A stretch of 64,000 nucleotides of DNA from an uncultured Tenacibaculum sp. (lineage in GTDB: Bacteria; Bacteroidota; Bacteroidia; Flavobacteriales; Flavobacteriaceae), in contig CANMCD010000002.1 in assembly GCA_947496185.1 (NCBI GenBank), forward strand, positions 248,001 through 312,000. The letters run 5' to 3'. Shown in pieces: positions 1 through 8,653 of this stretch (position 1 is its first letter; each line of letters starts with the position of its first letter). Made by a program: the position numbers and the translations under genes. The notes beneath the pieces are model-generated. The model was not told the DNA's origin and did no database searches. It worked only from the letters and a program-made list of their open reading frames with translations.

Positions 1-2
1 TT

Positions 3-854
3 GTCATTACCGATTTTAAAAAAGACCTCTTTTTTGAGCCGATATTCGAAAATAATGAAGCGGATTTTATCAAACAAAGCATACGACTTAACAACGTAAA
101 TACTTCTGGGGCTTATACCAAAATGATGACAAAAGGCAATCCTAACAGTCCACAAGTGGCTTTTAGATCATGCATGGTAGAAATGGGAAAAGCTACCAAA
201 GCGGAGAATAAAGAGAAGCTTATAAAATGGGGAGAAAAAGGCTTAGGCATTGCCAAAAAGTCTCGTGATATCCCTTTTTGGGCATACACACACCTTGTTT
301 ATGCGGGGTTTTTATTTGGTTTTAAAGATCCCGATCGTTTTCATCACATTATAGACAAAGGCATTAGCCTTTGCGAAAATGACCCAAAGGATAAAAATAT
401 ACAAGGCCTTACTTTGCAGTTATACGGCTATAAAGCCGCCTTCTATAGTTTTACCAAAAAAAAAGAACTTGCTAAAAATTGGTTTATAAAACAGGCCCAA
501 TTGGCGAAAGAATACGAACAAGGTTTGGTCGCCCTTACATCCTACAAAAACGCATTAATCGTATTACAACAAAAGAAACAAGGATATCAGATTGAAGAGC
601 TAGCCCCCGAAGCTTATGAATTCTGTATCACTTTGGAAGATGAAATTATAAAAACAACGGAGTTTCCCTATATCGCCAAACATTATATCGATGTACTCCG
701 CAGGCATAGAAAAAGTAAAGAAGATAATCAAAAAATTGAAGACGTTGACCAATACCTTATTAGCTTGTTCGGAAGGGATTGGGAGTTGATGGGTAAAGAA
801 CTCATCAAAAAAATTAATACTAATGAAGAAAAAAACACAACCCTTGTAAATTAA
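3..854 (+). CDS. Partial helical protein upstream of Rhs effector (5' end outside window)
   Basis: The reading frame is open from the left edge of the window, so the gene starts outside it; the first internal ATG is at 123, but the frame upstream of it is protein-like and unbroken. The visible 283 residues are Lys/Glu rich and look all-helical, like a TPR-type or adaptor fold, with no signal peptide or membrane segment. It ends 5 bp before the Rhs start, so the two are probably co-transcribed. Small helical proteins just upstream of PAAR/Rhs effectors are often loading adaptors for type VI secretion, but I do not recognise this family and that role is inferred from position only. Confidence 0.75.
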   Translation, partial: VITDFKKDLFFEPIFENNEADFIKQSIRLNNVNTSGAYTKMMTKGNPNSPQVAFRSCMVEMGKATKAENKEKLIKWGEKGLGIAKKSRDIPFWAYTHLVYAGFLFGFKDPDRFHHIIDKGISLCENDPKDKNIQGLTLQLYGYKAAFYSFTKKKELAKNWFIKQAQLAKEYEQGLVALTSYKNALIVLQQKKQGYQIEELAPEAYEFCITLEDEIIKTTEFPYIAKHYIDVLRRHRKSKEDNQKIEDVDQYLISLFGRDWELMGKELIKKINTNEEKNTTLVN

Positions 855-859
855 CATCT

Positions 860-3800
860 ATGTCACTACTAGCAGACACCCATTTTACCCCTGTGGTCGG
901 TCTCGACACCCATTTTACCACCCTACCGCCTTTTAATCCCTTTCAACCCTTTATTGGAATGGTCTTAGACCCAATGGACTATATCCCTTTTATTGGAACT
1001 AATGTATATATTAACGGTGCTAAACGAGCCGTTTCCGATACCAGTGGTGTATTGATTACCATGTTTCACATACCCATTGCTAGTCCTTTTGCTCTAGCAC
1101 CCATTATTGGACACGAAAGCATGAATTTCTTTGCCAGTCAAACCGTATTTGCTGATGGTACACGCCTTAGTCCTAAAGGACATATGGTAATGACCTGTAA
1201 TGATATTGGGATTCCTTTATCAATACAGCCTGGTAAAAACAAACCCAAGAAAAACTTTATCTCATTATTTGCACCCACCTCTTTTTCTGTATCCATTCCA
1301 ACCGGCCCTCCTGTTTTTGTAGGAGGCCCCTACATTCCAGATGTTGCAGGGATAGCACAAGGCTTGGCTATGAGTTATGGATTTGGTGCTGTACTACGAA
1401 AGCTAGGAAAAACAGCCAATAAAATAGCAAACAAGATAGCCAATAAACAAGGCAAAGGCTCTAATAAGGTTAGCCGTTGGCTTTGTAAATTAGGCTTTGA
1501 ACCCATTAACCTTGTAACAGGAGCGGTTACCTATGAAGGACTTGATTTTGAATTGCACGGAGTGATTCCCTTTACTTGGGAACGTGTATGGGATTCTGAT
1601 TCCGATTTTGTAGGCATGCTAGGACATGAGGTGAGCTGCAAGTACGATCGTTCGGTTGACATATTTGAGGAAGAAGAAGTGGTAGGGCTTCGTTTTGACG
1701 ATGGTAGGATGCTATCGTTTCCCTTGCTAGATCGTGGAGAAAGCTATTATTTACGTCAAGAGAAAACGACCCTTACCCGCAGTCCCAAAGGACATTTTAT
1801 CGCCTATGATCATACCGAAGAGTATTATTATCACTTCGAGATGCAAAGTGTCAACTTTTCTGAAACTCCACGATATAAGCTTTCCAAAATAGAAGACCTT
1901 CGCGGGTTTACCATAGTCTTTGAATATTACTTTGATAAACTGGTTAAAATCGTTGATACGGCAAAGCGTACCTTACTATTGGAATACAATGCCCAAGGTT
2001 TTGTGGCAAAGGTAAATCAAGAGACCATTATAGGAGAACAAACCTTGGTAAGCTATACCTATGATGCACTAGGAAACATGACAGGCATTACCGATGCCTT
2101 GGAGCAAACCACCGTTATGGAGTACCAAGAGCATTTGATGGTAAAGAAAACCGATCGTAACGGACAGACTTTTTATTGGGAATATGAGGGAAGTGGTATT
2201 GATGCCAAGTGTGTTCATACATGGGGAGATGGTGGTTGGCAAGAGGGTTGGATGGAATACCACCCCGAAGAGGGCTATAACAAGATAACCGATGCAAATC
2301 GTATTGATACCTATTACTATTACACCCCTGAGGGATTGGTAACTGAGATAAAAAACGGAGAGGGCGATAGTAGCTTTACCGAGTATACGAAGCACAAGGA
2401 GGTCTATCGTGAGATTGATGCCGAAGACAATGTTACAGGCTATACCTATGACGATAAAGGAAATCAAACAAGTATTGTATATCCTGACGGGACGATTTCG
2501 TATTTTATGTATAACGACCATGGGCGTTTAGCCTTGGTGATAGACCCCGAAGGAAACAAACGAAATTATACCTACAAAAAAGAACACCCGCACTTGATCA
2601 ACAGTATTATGGAGCCTGATAATAGCATGACGGTATTGCAATACAACGATCTACAACTGGTTAGTGAGGTGCGTAATGGGGAAAGAAAAAGTACACTTAC
2701 CTATGATAAAGCGCATAACTTAAATAGCTTAACAGACCAAGAGGGCGAGGTAACAGGTTGGTACTACGATCATATGGGTAGGGTTGCCAATACCAGTACC
2801 AACGGAAAGGTACAGCAAAGTTATACCTACGATCGTTTGGGACGTGTTACTCATATTTATACAGGCGAAGGAGGGGTTACTATCCTGAAATATAATGCCT
2901 ATGATGAAGTAATAGAGGCTGCTGGGAATCATACCTCCAAGGTATTGTTTAGTTATACCCCCATGGGGAGTCTAAAAATGCGTCAAGAACAAGATACCAA
3001 AGTACATTTTGTCTATGATAAGATGGAACAGCTGACTAGTATTAAAAACGAACATGGAGAAACCTATCGTTTTACGCGTAATAAAAACGGTGAGATTGTA
3101 AAGGAAACGGGTTTTGATGCCTTGACAAAGGTCTATAGAAGAGACCGAGCAGGCAAGGTAATAAAGGTAGAGCGTCCCGATAATCAGTTTACCGAGTACC
3201 AATACGATGCTTTGGGAAAAATAGTGCGTGCTGAGTATAGTGATGGTACGTGGGAGACCTTTAATTACAATAAAAACGGACAACTTGTCGATGCGCATAA
3301 CCAAAACTGTGCGGTGTATTTATCACGGGATGCGATGGGACGAGTAGTGGAAGAAAGACAAACCACAGGCATTCCCAGTGATCAGGGATATAGCATCACT
3401 AGTGAGTATACCAAAAATGGTTACCGCAGCCATATCCGTTCTTGTTTAGGAGCACATATTGAGCATCATTACAATCTAAAGGGACAATGTATAAGTACCC
3501 ATGCACAACAAGGAGATAGCGCGCAGTACCAAGCACAAATGCAGTACAGCCCTTTAGGACAAGAGATAGAGCGTTTGGTTAGTGGTGGCATTCGTAGCAA
3601 GCGTTCTTATAACGATTTTGGCATGCAGGCAACCCACCAAGTACAAGGCAGGGGGCGTGATTATCGCAATACCCGATATTCTTGGACTCCCAGTCTTCAA
3701 TTGAATTATATACTAGACATTCCCCAATGTATTGGTACTAAGTTTACCTATAATGAATTGGGAAGTTTGGCTAGTGCACAATATTGGAATAATACGTATG

Positions 3801-5104
3801 ATTATAAGCTACCTGACGAGGTTGGAAACCTTTATAAAACCAAGGAAAAAGACGACCGAAAATACGGTGCTGGTGGTAGGTTGTTAGAAGACAAAGAGTG
3901 GCATTACCTCTATGACAAGGAAGGCAACCTTATTAAAAAGACCAAAAACAATAGTGAGGCAATCATTGCAGCCTTTAAAAAAGAACAGCAAGGTAAGCCA
4001 CCTAAGAAGCTGTATTGGATTGACAGGGTCTTTGGGTATACAGGCGAGCCTGACGAGCCTGATTTAGCTCCTAAAACCGATCCTGAGCAATGGAAATATG
4101 GTGAATGGCAGTACACATGGCAAGCCAATGGTATGTTGCGAAGTGTAAAAGATCCCAAGGGAAAGGTAACGGCTTTTGAATATGATGCGCTGGGCAGGCG
4201 AACCGTTAAAATAAACCTTGCACAAAAGGAAATACACCGTTATATTTACGATGGCAACGTTCTTTTACATGAGTTTAGTTATCCTTTAGGAGACAGGCCT
4301 AAGGCGGTAGCGGATGATATTGGTAGGTTGTTTCTTGAAAAAAAGGAGGATACCTCCAATCTAGTGACTTGGGTGTTTGATCAGGGTACTTTTATCCCCC
4401 AAGCCAAAATAGTTGGGGATAAGACCTATTCCATCATATCAGATTACCTAGGTACGCCTATTTTATCATTTGATCAAGAGGGGAATAAGGTATGGGAGCG
4501 AGAATTGGATATTTACGGAAAACCCCGTAGAGGTGATAATACGTTTATACCGTTTTTATACCAAGGGCAGTATTATGATCAGGAAACAGGATTAGCATAT
4601 AATAGGTTTAGGTATTATGATCCTGATACGGGGACGTATTTAAGTAAAGACCCAATAGGGTTGGAAGGTAATAACCCGAATTTGTATGCATATGTACACG
4701 ATTCTAATGGGTGGGTCGATGTTTTTGGGTTAGAAATGGTTACTGTATATCATTATACCAGTGCGGAGGGATTCAAAGGAATATCAGGAACTGGAGTAAT
4801 CAAGGCATCAGACCCTGGAGCTAGAGGTAAAGGTGCTATCAGTGGTGGGGGTAAATCAAAAGGTGTTTTTGTAACTAGGGTTAAACCTTCAGATTTGCAA
4901 AAATCAGGGCTCAGAGGACAAATGGGGTTAACAAAAGCGAAGAGCACACATTATATTGATTTTCAAATTGATGACAGCCAACTCCATAAATTAGACAGAC
5001 AAGATAGCATAAAGCGACTTCGTATAAATGAAGATGTTAATCTACGGGGAGCAAATAATAAATTAAAAGATGGAGTTTCCATGGGTAAAACTCCTTGTAA
5101 ATAA
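860..5104 (+). CDS. Rhs-repeat polymorphic toxin with PAAR-like N-terminus and ADP-ribosyltransferase-like tip
   Basis: This 1414-residue protein is a type VI-type Rhs effector. Residues 1-130 form a PAAR-like spike region. The Rhs entry domain starts near residue 213 (PINLVTGAV). YD repeats fill about 330-1260, and the core closes with DPIGL (1264-1268) and NLYAYV. The variable tip starts at about 1293 with VYHYTSAEGFKGI, followed by a GVFVT strand and HYIDFQID. This order resembles the HYD1-signature ADP-ribosyltransferase toxins (Tox-ART-HYD1), which modify a target with ADP-ribose from NAD. Codon use becomes more AT-rich at the core/tip border (near 4740), as usual for exchanged tips. The immunity gene follows after 5 bp. 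The Rhs call is near certain; the ART call is moderate. Confidence 0.95.
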   Translation: MSLLADTHFTPVVGLDTHFTTLPPFNPFQPFIGMVLDPMDYIPFIGTNVYINGAKRAVSDTSGVLITMFHIPIASPFALAPIIGHESMNFFASQTVFADGTRLSPKGHMVMTCNDIGIPLSIQPGKNKPKKNFISLFAPTSFSVSIPTGPPVFVGGPYIPDVAGIAQGLAMSYGFGAVLRKLGKTANKIANKIANKQGKGSNKVSRWLCKLGFEPINLVTGAVTYEGLDFELHGVIPFTWERVWDSDSDFVGMLGHEVSCKYDRSVDIFEEEEVVGLRFDDGRMLSFPLLDRGESYYLRQEKTTLTRSPKGHFIAYDHTEEYYYHFEMQSVNFSETPRYKLSKIEDLRGFTIVFEYYFDKLVKIVDTAKRTLLLEYNAQGFVAKVNQETIIGEQTLVSYTYDALGNMTGITDALEQTTVMEYQEHLMVKKTDRNGQTFYWEYEGSGIDAKCVHTWGDGGWQEGWMEYHPEEGYNKITDANRIDTYYYYTPEGLVTEIKNGEGDSSFTEYTKHKEVYREIDAEDNVTGYTYDDKGNQTSIVYPDGTISYFMYNDHGRLALVIDPEGNKRNYTYKKEHPHLINSIMEPDNSMTVLQYNDLQLVSEVRNGERKSTLTYDKAHNLNSLTDQEGEVTGWYYDHMGRVANTSTNGKVQQSYTYDRLGRVTHIYTGEGGVTILKYNAYDEVIEAAGNHTSKVLFSYTPMGSLKMRQEQDTKVHFVYDKMEQLTSIKNEHGETYRFTRNKNGEIVKETGFDALTKVYRRDRAGKVIKVERPDNQFTEYQYDALGKIVRAEYSDGTWETFNYNKNGQLVDAHNQNCAVYLSRDAMGRVVEERQTTGIPSDQGYSITSEYTKNGYRSHIRSCLGAHIEHHYNLKGQCISTHAQQGDSAQYQAQMQYSPLGQEIERLVSGGIRSKRSYNDFGMQATHQVQGRGRDYRNTRYSWTPSLQLNYILDIPQCIGTKFTYNELGSLASAQYWNNTYDYKLPDEVGNLYKTKEKDDRKYGAGGRLLEDKEWHYLYDKEGNLIKKTKNNSEAIIAAFKKEQQGKPPKKLYWIDRVFGYTGEPDEPDLAPKTDPEQWKYGEWQYTWQANGMLRSVKDPKGKVTAFEYDALGRRTVKINLAQKEIHRYIYDGNVLLHEFSYPLGDRPKAVADDIGRLFLEKKEDTSNLVTWVFDQGTFIPQAKIVGDKTYSIISDYLGTPILSFDQEGNKVWERELDIYGKPRRGDNTFIPFLYQGQYYDQETGLAYNRFRYYDPDTGTYLSKDPIGLEGNNPNLYAYVHDSNGWVDVFGLEMVTVYHYTSAEGFKGISGTGVIKASDPGARGKGAISGGGKSKGVFVTRVKPSDLQKSGLRGQMGLTKAKSTHYIDFQIDDSQLHKLDRQDSIKRLRINEDVNLRGANNKLKDGVSMGKTPCK

Positions 5105-5109
5105 TTAAT

Positions 5110-5523
5110 ATGGAGTTAACAGGAAATTTGTATGGTTTTTATTCAAACAAATCTATATCTGAGGTATTCAAAAGTTTAGAAGAATATTCAAAGAATATTA
5201 ATTTCAAATTTGAACACAATTCGTTTCAAGAGGAAAAAAGCATGTTTTTTTACAAAGATGATAGCATGCTCGATCATCATGACGAGGAAGGTTACAATAC
5301 TGAAATTAATGGAGAAGGATGTTTTAATGTAGAAGCGAAAGAAACAAAATTAAATGGAATTGCAACATTGTTTGAATTCGACGGAGAATCAGATTTTGAT
5401 CCCTATGATATAAATTTAGCTTTCACTCAAGTATATTATTATGTTCTTACCGTTCCTCATCTAGTAGAAAATGATATGTTTTCACAAAAAGTACATAGAT
5501 CCTTGTTGAGTATATTAAGTTAG
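5110..5523 (+). CDS. Probable immunity protein for the Rhs tip toxin
   Basis: A 137-residue acidic, soluble protein with no signal peptide. Its start lies 5 bp after the Rhs stop, and its AT-rich composition matches the toxin tip rather than the Rhs core. Small acidic proteins in this position normally neutralise the tip toxin in the producing cell. I do not recognise the family. The acidic middle (residues 50-70, rich in Asp/Glu/His) could contact a basic toxin surface, but that is a guess. The call rests on position, size and charge. Confidence 0.75.
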   Translation: MELTGNLYGFYSNKSISEVFKSLEEYSKNINFKFEHNSFQEEKSMFFYKDDSMLDHHDEEGYNTEINGEGCFNVEAKETKLNGIATLFEFDGESDFDPYDINLAFTQVYYYVLTVPHLVENDMFSQKVHRSLLSILS

Positions 5524-5554
5524 TTTTTAGTTTTTTAAATAAAAAACCCAGTTC

Positions 5555-5576
5555 CCGCACGAATCCTTTCGTGTGG
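5555..5576. terminator. Hairpin after the toxin/immunity pair
   Basis: CCGCACGAA and TTCGTGTGG pair with one G-T wobble around the loop TCCT. It lies 31 bp after the immunity stop codon. There is no T-tract after it, so it is a weak terminator candidate or a boundary repeat of the Rhs locus. Confidence 0.4.
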
Positions 5577-5650
5577 TAAATATTAATAAGTAATCAGTAT
5601 TAAAAAATAAAATTAAGAAACAGTTACATTAGTTTGTAGCTGTTTTTTTG

Positions 5651-5839
5651 TTATTGTGAAAATGCTTGTTTTGCTTTAAAGTTCTGAACATAAGTATCTA
5701 TAAGATTAAATAGTATACTTTGTGTTTCGTTGTCTAAATTTTGAATGTCCTTAATACGTTGTATAATTTTTTTATCAAAGGAAACATTTTGCCCGTCTCC
5801 AATTAAATAATCTAAAGAAACTATAGTACTCCCCATTTT
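5651..5839 (-). pseudogene. C-terminal remnant of an XRE-type HTH regulator
   Basis: The 61 codons read KMGSTIVSLDYLIGDGQN, then FDKK, RIKDIQ and LFNLIDTYVQNFKAKQAF. This is the end of the small XRE-type regulators of Bacteroidota, where the DNA-binding helices come before LDYLIG. The HTH half is missing, and the frame is cut exactly where an IS end begins at 5840. The ATG at 5836 is an internal methionine, so this is a beheaded gene and probably not functional. Confidence 0.75.
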
Positions 5840-5877
5840 TGAAGGCTTCCCTGTTTTTCATACAATTTAAAAATCAA
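5840..5877 (+). repeat. 38-bp copy of the left end of the IS3-family element found at 54.9 kb
   Basis: These 38 bases are identical to 54878-54915, the left terminal repeat of the IS3-family element, starting TGAAGGCTTCCC. The match ends abruptly at 5877. A weak partner ending GGTTCA at 5978 could be a diverged right end, giving a ~139-bp remnant, but no target duplication is visible. It directly abuts the cut end of the XRE remnant. Confidence 0.8.
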
Positions 5878-6004
5878 TGATTATATATATTACGAATTTG
5901 AATATAAAAGGAGTTTCGTTTACAGAAAATTAGAGTTTCAAAAAGCGAATAAAAAAAACAGAAAACAGGCTGGTTCAGAACAGCTTTCCCATTATATTTT
6001 TAAC

Positions 6005-6238
6005 ATGAATAAAACAATTGAATCACTCGTTATATCAGTAGATAATTCTGAAAGAATTAAAAATAAAATATTGACAAACCTTGAGAACTCGAGTAAGAAA
6101 AACATGGTATTAAATTTAGTCGAGATTGATTTTTACTTTAAAGAGAAAGAAGTAGAATTAATTTATCATGCTGTAGATAATGATTACCTTAATATAAAGT
6201 TAAATTTTGACGATTTAAAGATAATATTAACTAAATAA
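6005..6238 (+). CDS. Small hypothetical protein
   Basis: A 77-residue soluble protein rich in Lys, Glu, Asn and Ile, without signal peptide or membrane segment. The upstream region has no clear ribosome binding site. It lies between the IS remnant and a membrane protein gene in the scrap zone after the Rhs locus. It could be an orphan immunity protein or the rest of a longer gene. Family not recognised. Confidence 0.5.
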   Translation: MNKTIESLVISVDNSERIKNKILTNLENSSKKNMVLNLVEIDFYFKEKEVELIYHAVDNDYLNIKLNFDDLKIILTK

Positions 6239-6289
6239 ACATATAAAAACTTAAATTTACTTCTATTCTGTATCACAGAAAAAAAATAA

Positions 6290-6346
6290 AAACACCACTA
6301 CCTAATTGTAGGCTATGAAGTGATACTATCCTTTTAAAAAGGGTAG
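6290..6346. other. Intergenic hairpins before the small membrane protein gene
   Basis: The 6239-6497 gap has no gene. It holds an 8-bp stem with one wobble (CTATCCTT with AAGGGTAG, 6326-6346), just after a second short inverted repeat (CACT...AGTG, about 6290-6323). They may end transcription of the 6005 gene or form the leader of the next one. No RNA family recognised. Confidence 0.35.
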
Positions 6347-6497
6347 CTATATCCAAAACAACATATTAAAATAGTTAGTCAAGAGACTAGCAAGGTATCA
6401 ATAATAAACAGTCAAACCGCTGTTTGTGTTGTTGTTGCTTGTAGTTTTAAGAAATGAATAGTAAACAAATAAATATAATTTTAAAAACCAAAAAAGT

Positions 6498-6968
6498 ATG
6501 AAACAGTTTAAGAAACTATTAGTGTTTGCCTTGGCATTTTTTATCTATACACAGACCTATGCTAGACGGGCGCGTGTAATCGTCTATGGTGAAGAACAAA
6601 AGATTGAGCATGTGGTAGACCTACCCAATACCGAAGATTTTAAAACCACCGGAGGCGATTATTTTGATATTGGCAGTATGTATACCAAAAACCACATTCT
6701 TTGGGTATCCCTCTACAATACGGATCCCGTACTAGTGGGCTATGTCAGAGGAAAAGACGAGTATATCGAACTCTCAGCTGAGAATATCCAAGAAATTGAA
6801 AAAAAGACCAATATAAAAATCCCTGAAGCGGATACCTCCTTTTTTGATAAGTATATAAGCAAATTGGTGGTCGCATGCATCATCGCTACCATTATCTTAT
6901 CCACCCTCACATATTATAAAGACTTTATCGACCGAATTAAGAACCCAAAAAAACCTTATGACATATAA
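6498..6968 (+). CDS. Secreted/membrane-anchored hypothetical protein
   Basis: This 156-residue protein starts with a clear signal peptide (LLVFALAFFIYTQTYA, cleavage near residue 22) and has one membrane span near the C-terminus (about residues 118-140) with a short basic tail. The middle (YGEEQKIEHVVDLPNTEDF and later) would sit in the periplasm. Its less AT-rich codon use is like that of the Rhs core gene, suggesting it belongs to the same locus. Function unknown. Confidence 0.75.
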   Translation: MKQFKKLLVFALAFFIYTQTYARRARVIVYGEEQKIEHVVDLPNTEDFKTTGGDYFDIGSMYTKNHILWVSLYNTDPVLVGYVRGKDEYIELSAENIQEIEKKTNIKIPEADTSFFDKYISKLVVACIIATIILSTLTYYKDFIDRIKNPKKPYDI

Positions 6969-7095
6969 GCAGGCGACATGAGATAAAACAACGCTTTACA
7001 GTGAAAGCAGCTGCAACTATATGTGGCTGCTTTTAAAAATACAAGTCACAAGAAAATAAAACAGCTATACAATTACCAAAATATAAATAAACAAA

Positions 7096-7446
7096 ATGAA
7101 CACTAAAGAAATTCCTCTTACAGAAAACAACAACAACTATAGGCTTATAAAACAAACCTTAGAAAAAGAACTATCAAATAAAGGCTATCAAGTAACAATA
7201 ACTAGGAATAAATGGATTATAAACTTCAAAGGAAGCCAATGTGTCATTACTAAGAAAAGCGCTTGGAATACTGCATGTATCGAGATCAATGAAAAAAAAG
7301 AGAAAATAGAAATATCTAGTATTATGAATAACGCCAGATTAGACAGTATATTTAGAAAACAGTTTGGCTTAATAGGAATGCTCTTTTTAGAACCCTTTTG
7401 AAGAAAAACACGAAAAGAAGTGTTTGAAGCATTAAAACAATCGTAA
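7096..7446 (+). pseudogene. Small orphan gene with an in-frame stop near its end
   Basis: The frame from 7096 gives 101 residues and stops at TGA (7399-7401). In the same frame after the stop it continues RKTRKEVFEALKQS to a TAA at 7446, which reads like the natural C-terminus of a ~116-residue protein; TGG to TGA would explain the stop. The protein is soluble, basic and Asn/Lys rich, and of unknown family. It may still work in its 101-residue form. Its place after an Rhs locus fits an orphan immunity or toxin-associated gene. Confidence 0.5.
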
Positions 7447-7464
7447 TTATATAACACTAACCAA

Positions 7465-7494
7465 AAATTCCTGAGTATTACGACTCAGGAATTT
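7465..7494. terminator. Bidirectional terminator between convergent genes
   Basis: A perfect 11-bp stem (AAATTCCTGAG with CTCAGGAATTT) around an 8-base loop lies between the rightward orphan gene and the leftward membrane protein gene. Confidence 0.75.
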
Positions 7495-7516
7495 CAAACT
7501 ATTTTTTCAAAAGGTA

Positions 7517-8353
7517 CTACATTTTGTAATATACCCCAAAAGTTAACGCTGTTTGTTGAGCAACATTTCTTCCGCTAAAAGCTCCACCGATCCCCACATT
7601 AGCTCCCAGTTTAGGGCTGATTTCACCAATCAATTTAAGTCCATACGCAGCATAGCTTTGATCATTAACATACAACCCCGTCAAAGTATTAGTAAAAGAC
7701 TCCACACGATCACCATTTTTTAAAGACATCACTCCATCTAAAAAACCAGCTACCCACAACCAATCAATCGCTTTATACCCGACTTCACCACCTAACTTGA
7801 AGTTACTACTATAATTATTGGTACGAATATCAACCCCAGTATGCGATTGTACATACCATCCGTTAAACCCTCGTCCTACAGATATTAATGGGGTAAAAGT
7901 CCATGCGTCATAACCCGTTCTGAGTCCAGATTGATTACTATAGGTTCCTGTATTGGTTTCCACATTCAATTGTCCTGAAATCAACCATTTTTTATTATAA
8001 AAATTATGTTTTACTCCCAACTGTAGGTTTCCTAAGGCCGTTTTTGACTCTTCAGTAGTAAAGCTAATCAAAGAATTTTCATCAACCAACCCTTCAGATG
8101 CAACCATTTTTACAGGTACACTAGCAATGATCGTTGTTTTGTCAGAAATACCATACTCTGTATATAGCTGTAAGGTATTATCCGTAATATTACGTTCCGT
8201 ACTATAGGCAGGGTTTCCAAAAAGTTTGTTGTAATTAGCTATCGAAGTAAAGGATACTTGTACATAGGCTTCCTTTTTTTTCTTTGTCCATGGGCTTTGT
8301 GCAAATAAGGTTGGACAAACCAATAGGGCGAATAAAACTTTTACGTTGTTCAT
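7517..8353 (-). CDS. Outer-membrane beta-barrel protein, probable channel
   Basis: A 278-residue protein with a signal peptide (VLFALLVCPTLFAQS) followed by alternating hydrophobic/polar beta strands, many aromatic girdle residues and a strand ending in aromatic YYKM, typical of outer-membrane barrels. It resembles the 'meta-pathway of phenol degradation'-type transporter barrels common in Bacteroidota, but the substrate cannot be read from sequence. It is monocistronic and convergent with the Rhs locus, with a terminator at its 3' end. Confidence 0.75.
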   Translation of the reverse strand: MNNVKVLFALLVCPTLFAQSPWTKKKKEAYVQVSFTSIANYNKLFGNPAYSTERNITDNTLQLYTEYGISDKTTIIASVPVKMVASEGLVDENSLISFTTEESKTALGNLQLGVKHNFYNKKWLISGQLNVETNTGTYSNQSGLRTGYDAWTFTPLISVGRGFNGWYVQSHTGVDIRTNNYSSNFKLGGEVGYKAIDWLWVAGFLDGVMSLKNGDRVESFTNTLTGLYVNDQSYAAYGLKLIGEISPKLGANVGIGGAFSGRNVAQQTALTFGVYYKM

Positions 8354-8653
8354 ATGTTTCTCTTTGATTTTATTTAGTATGTATTGATAAATAATATTTT
8401 TATGGATATTAGTTGTTTTTTATCTATGACACTTACAATTTTTCTGTTCATTTTTCGCAAAAATAAGTACTTTTATAGATTATAATTTATTAGATCATTT
8501 TATTTCATCATAAAATGAAATAAATTACCCTTCTGAAAATAGTTATTATTAAAGTTAACTATTTATCGTCTGGATTTTTAACATTTATCAAAAAAATCAC
8601 ATAAGGCCATCACCAAACTAGATATAAAATAGCACATACAACCCAGTAAGTTT
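8354..8653. other. Divergent intergenic region with a hairpin
   Basis: These 300 bp separate two divergent genes. A 10-bp inverted repeat (TTTATTTCAT, 8499-8508, with ATGAAATAAA, 8515-8524) lies in the middle and could be an operator. A TATTTTTG box on the minus strand (8458-8465) fits a -7 element for the leftward gene, but no -33 element is found at the right distance. Confidence 0.4.

Noticed and set aside
2069-2521. Long antisense frame inside the Rhs gene
   Set aside because: It is a by-product of the repeated YD codon pattern; no start signal or family resemblance.
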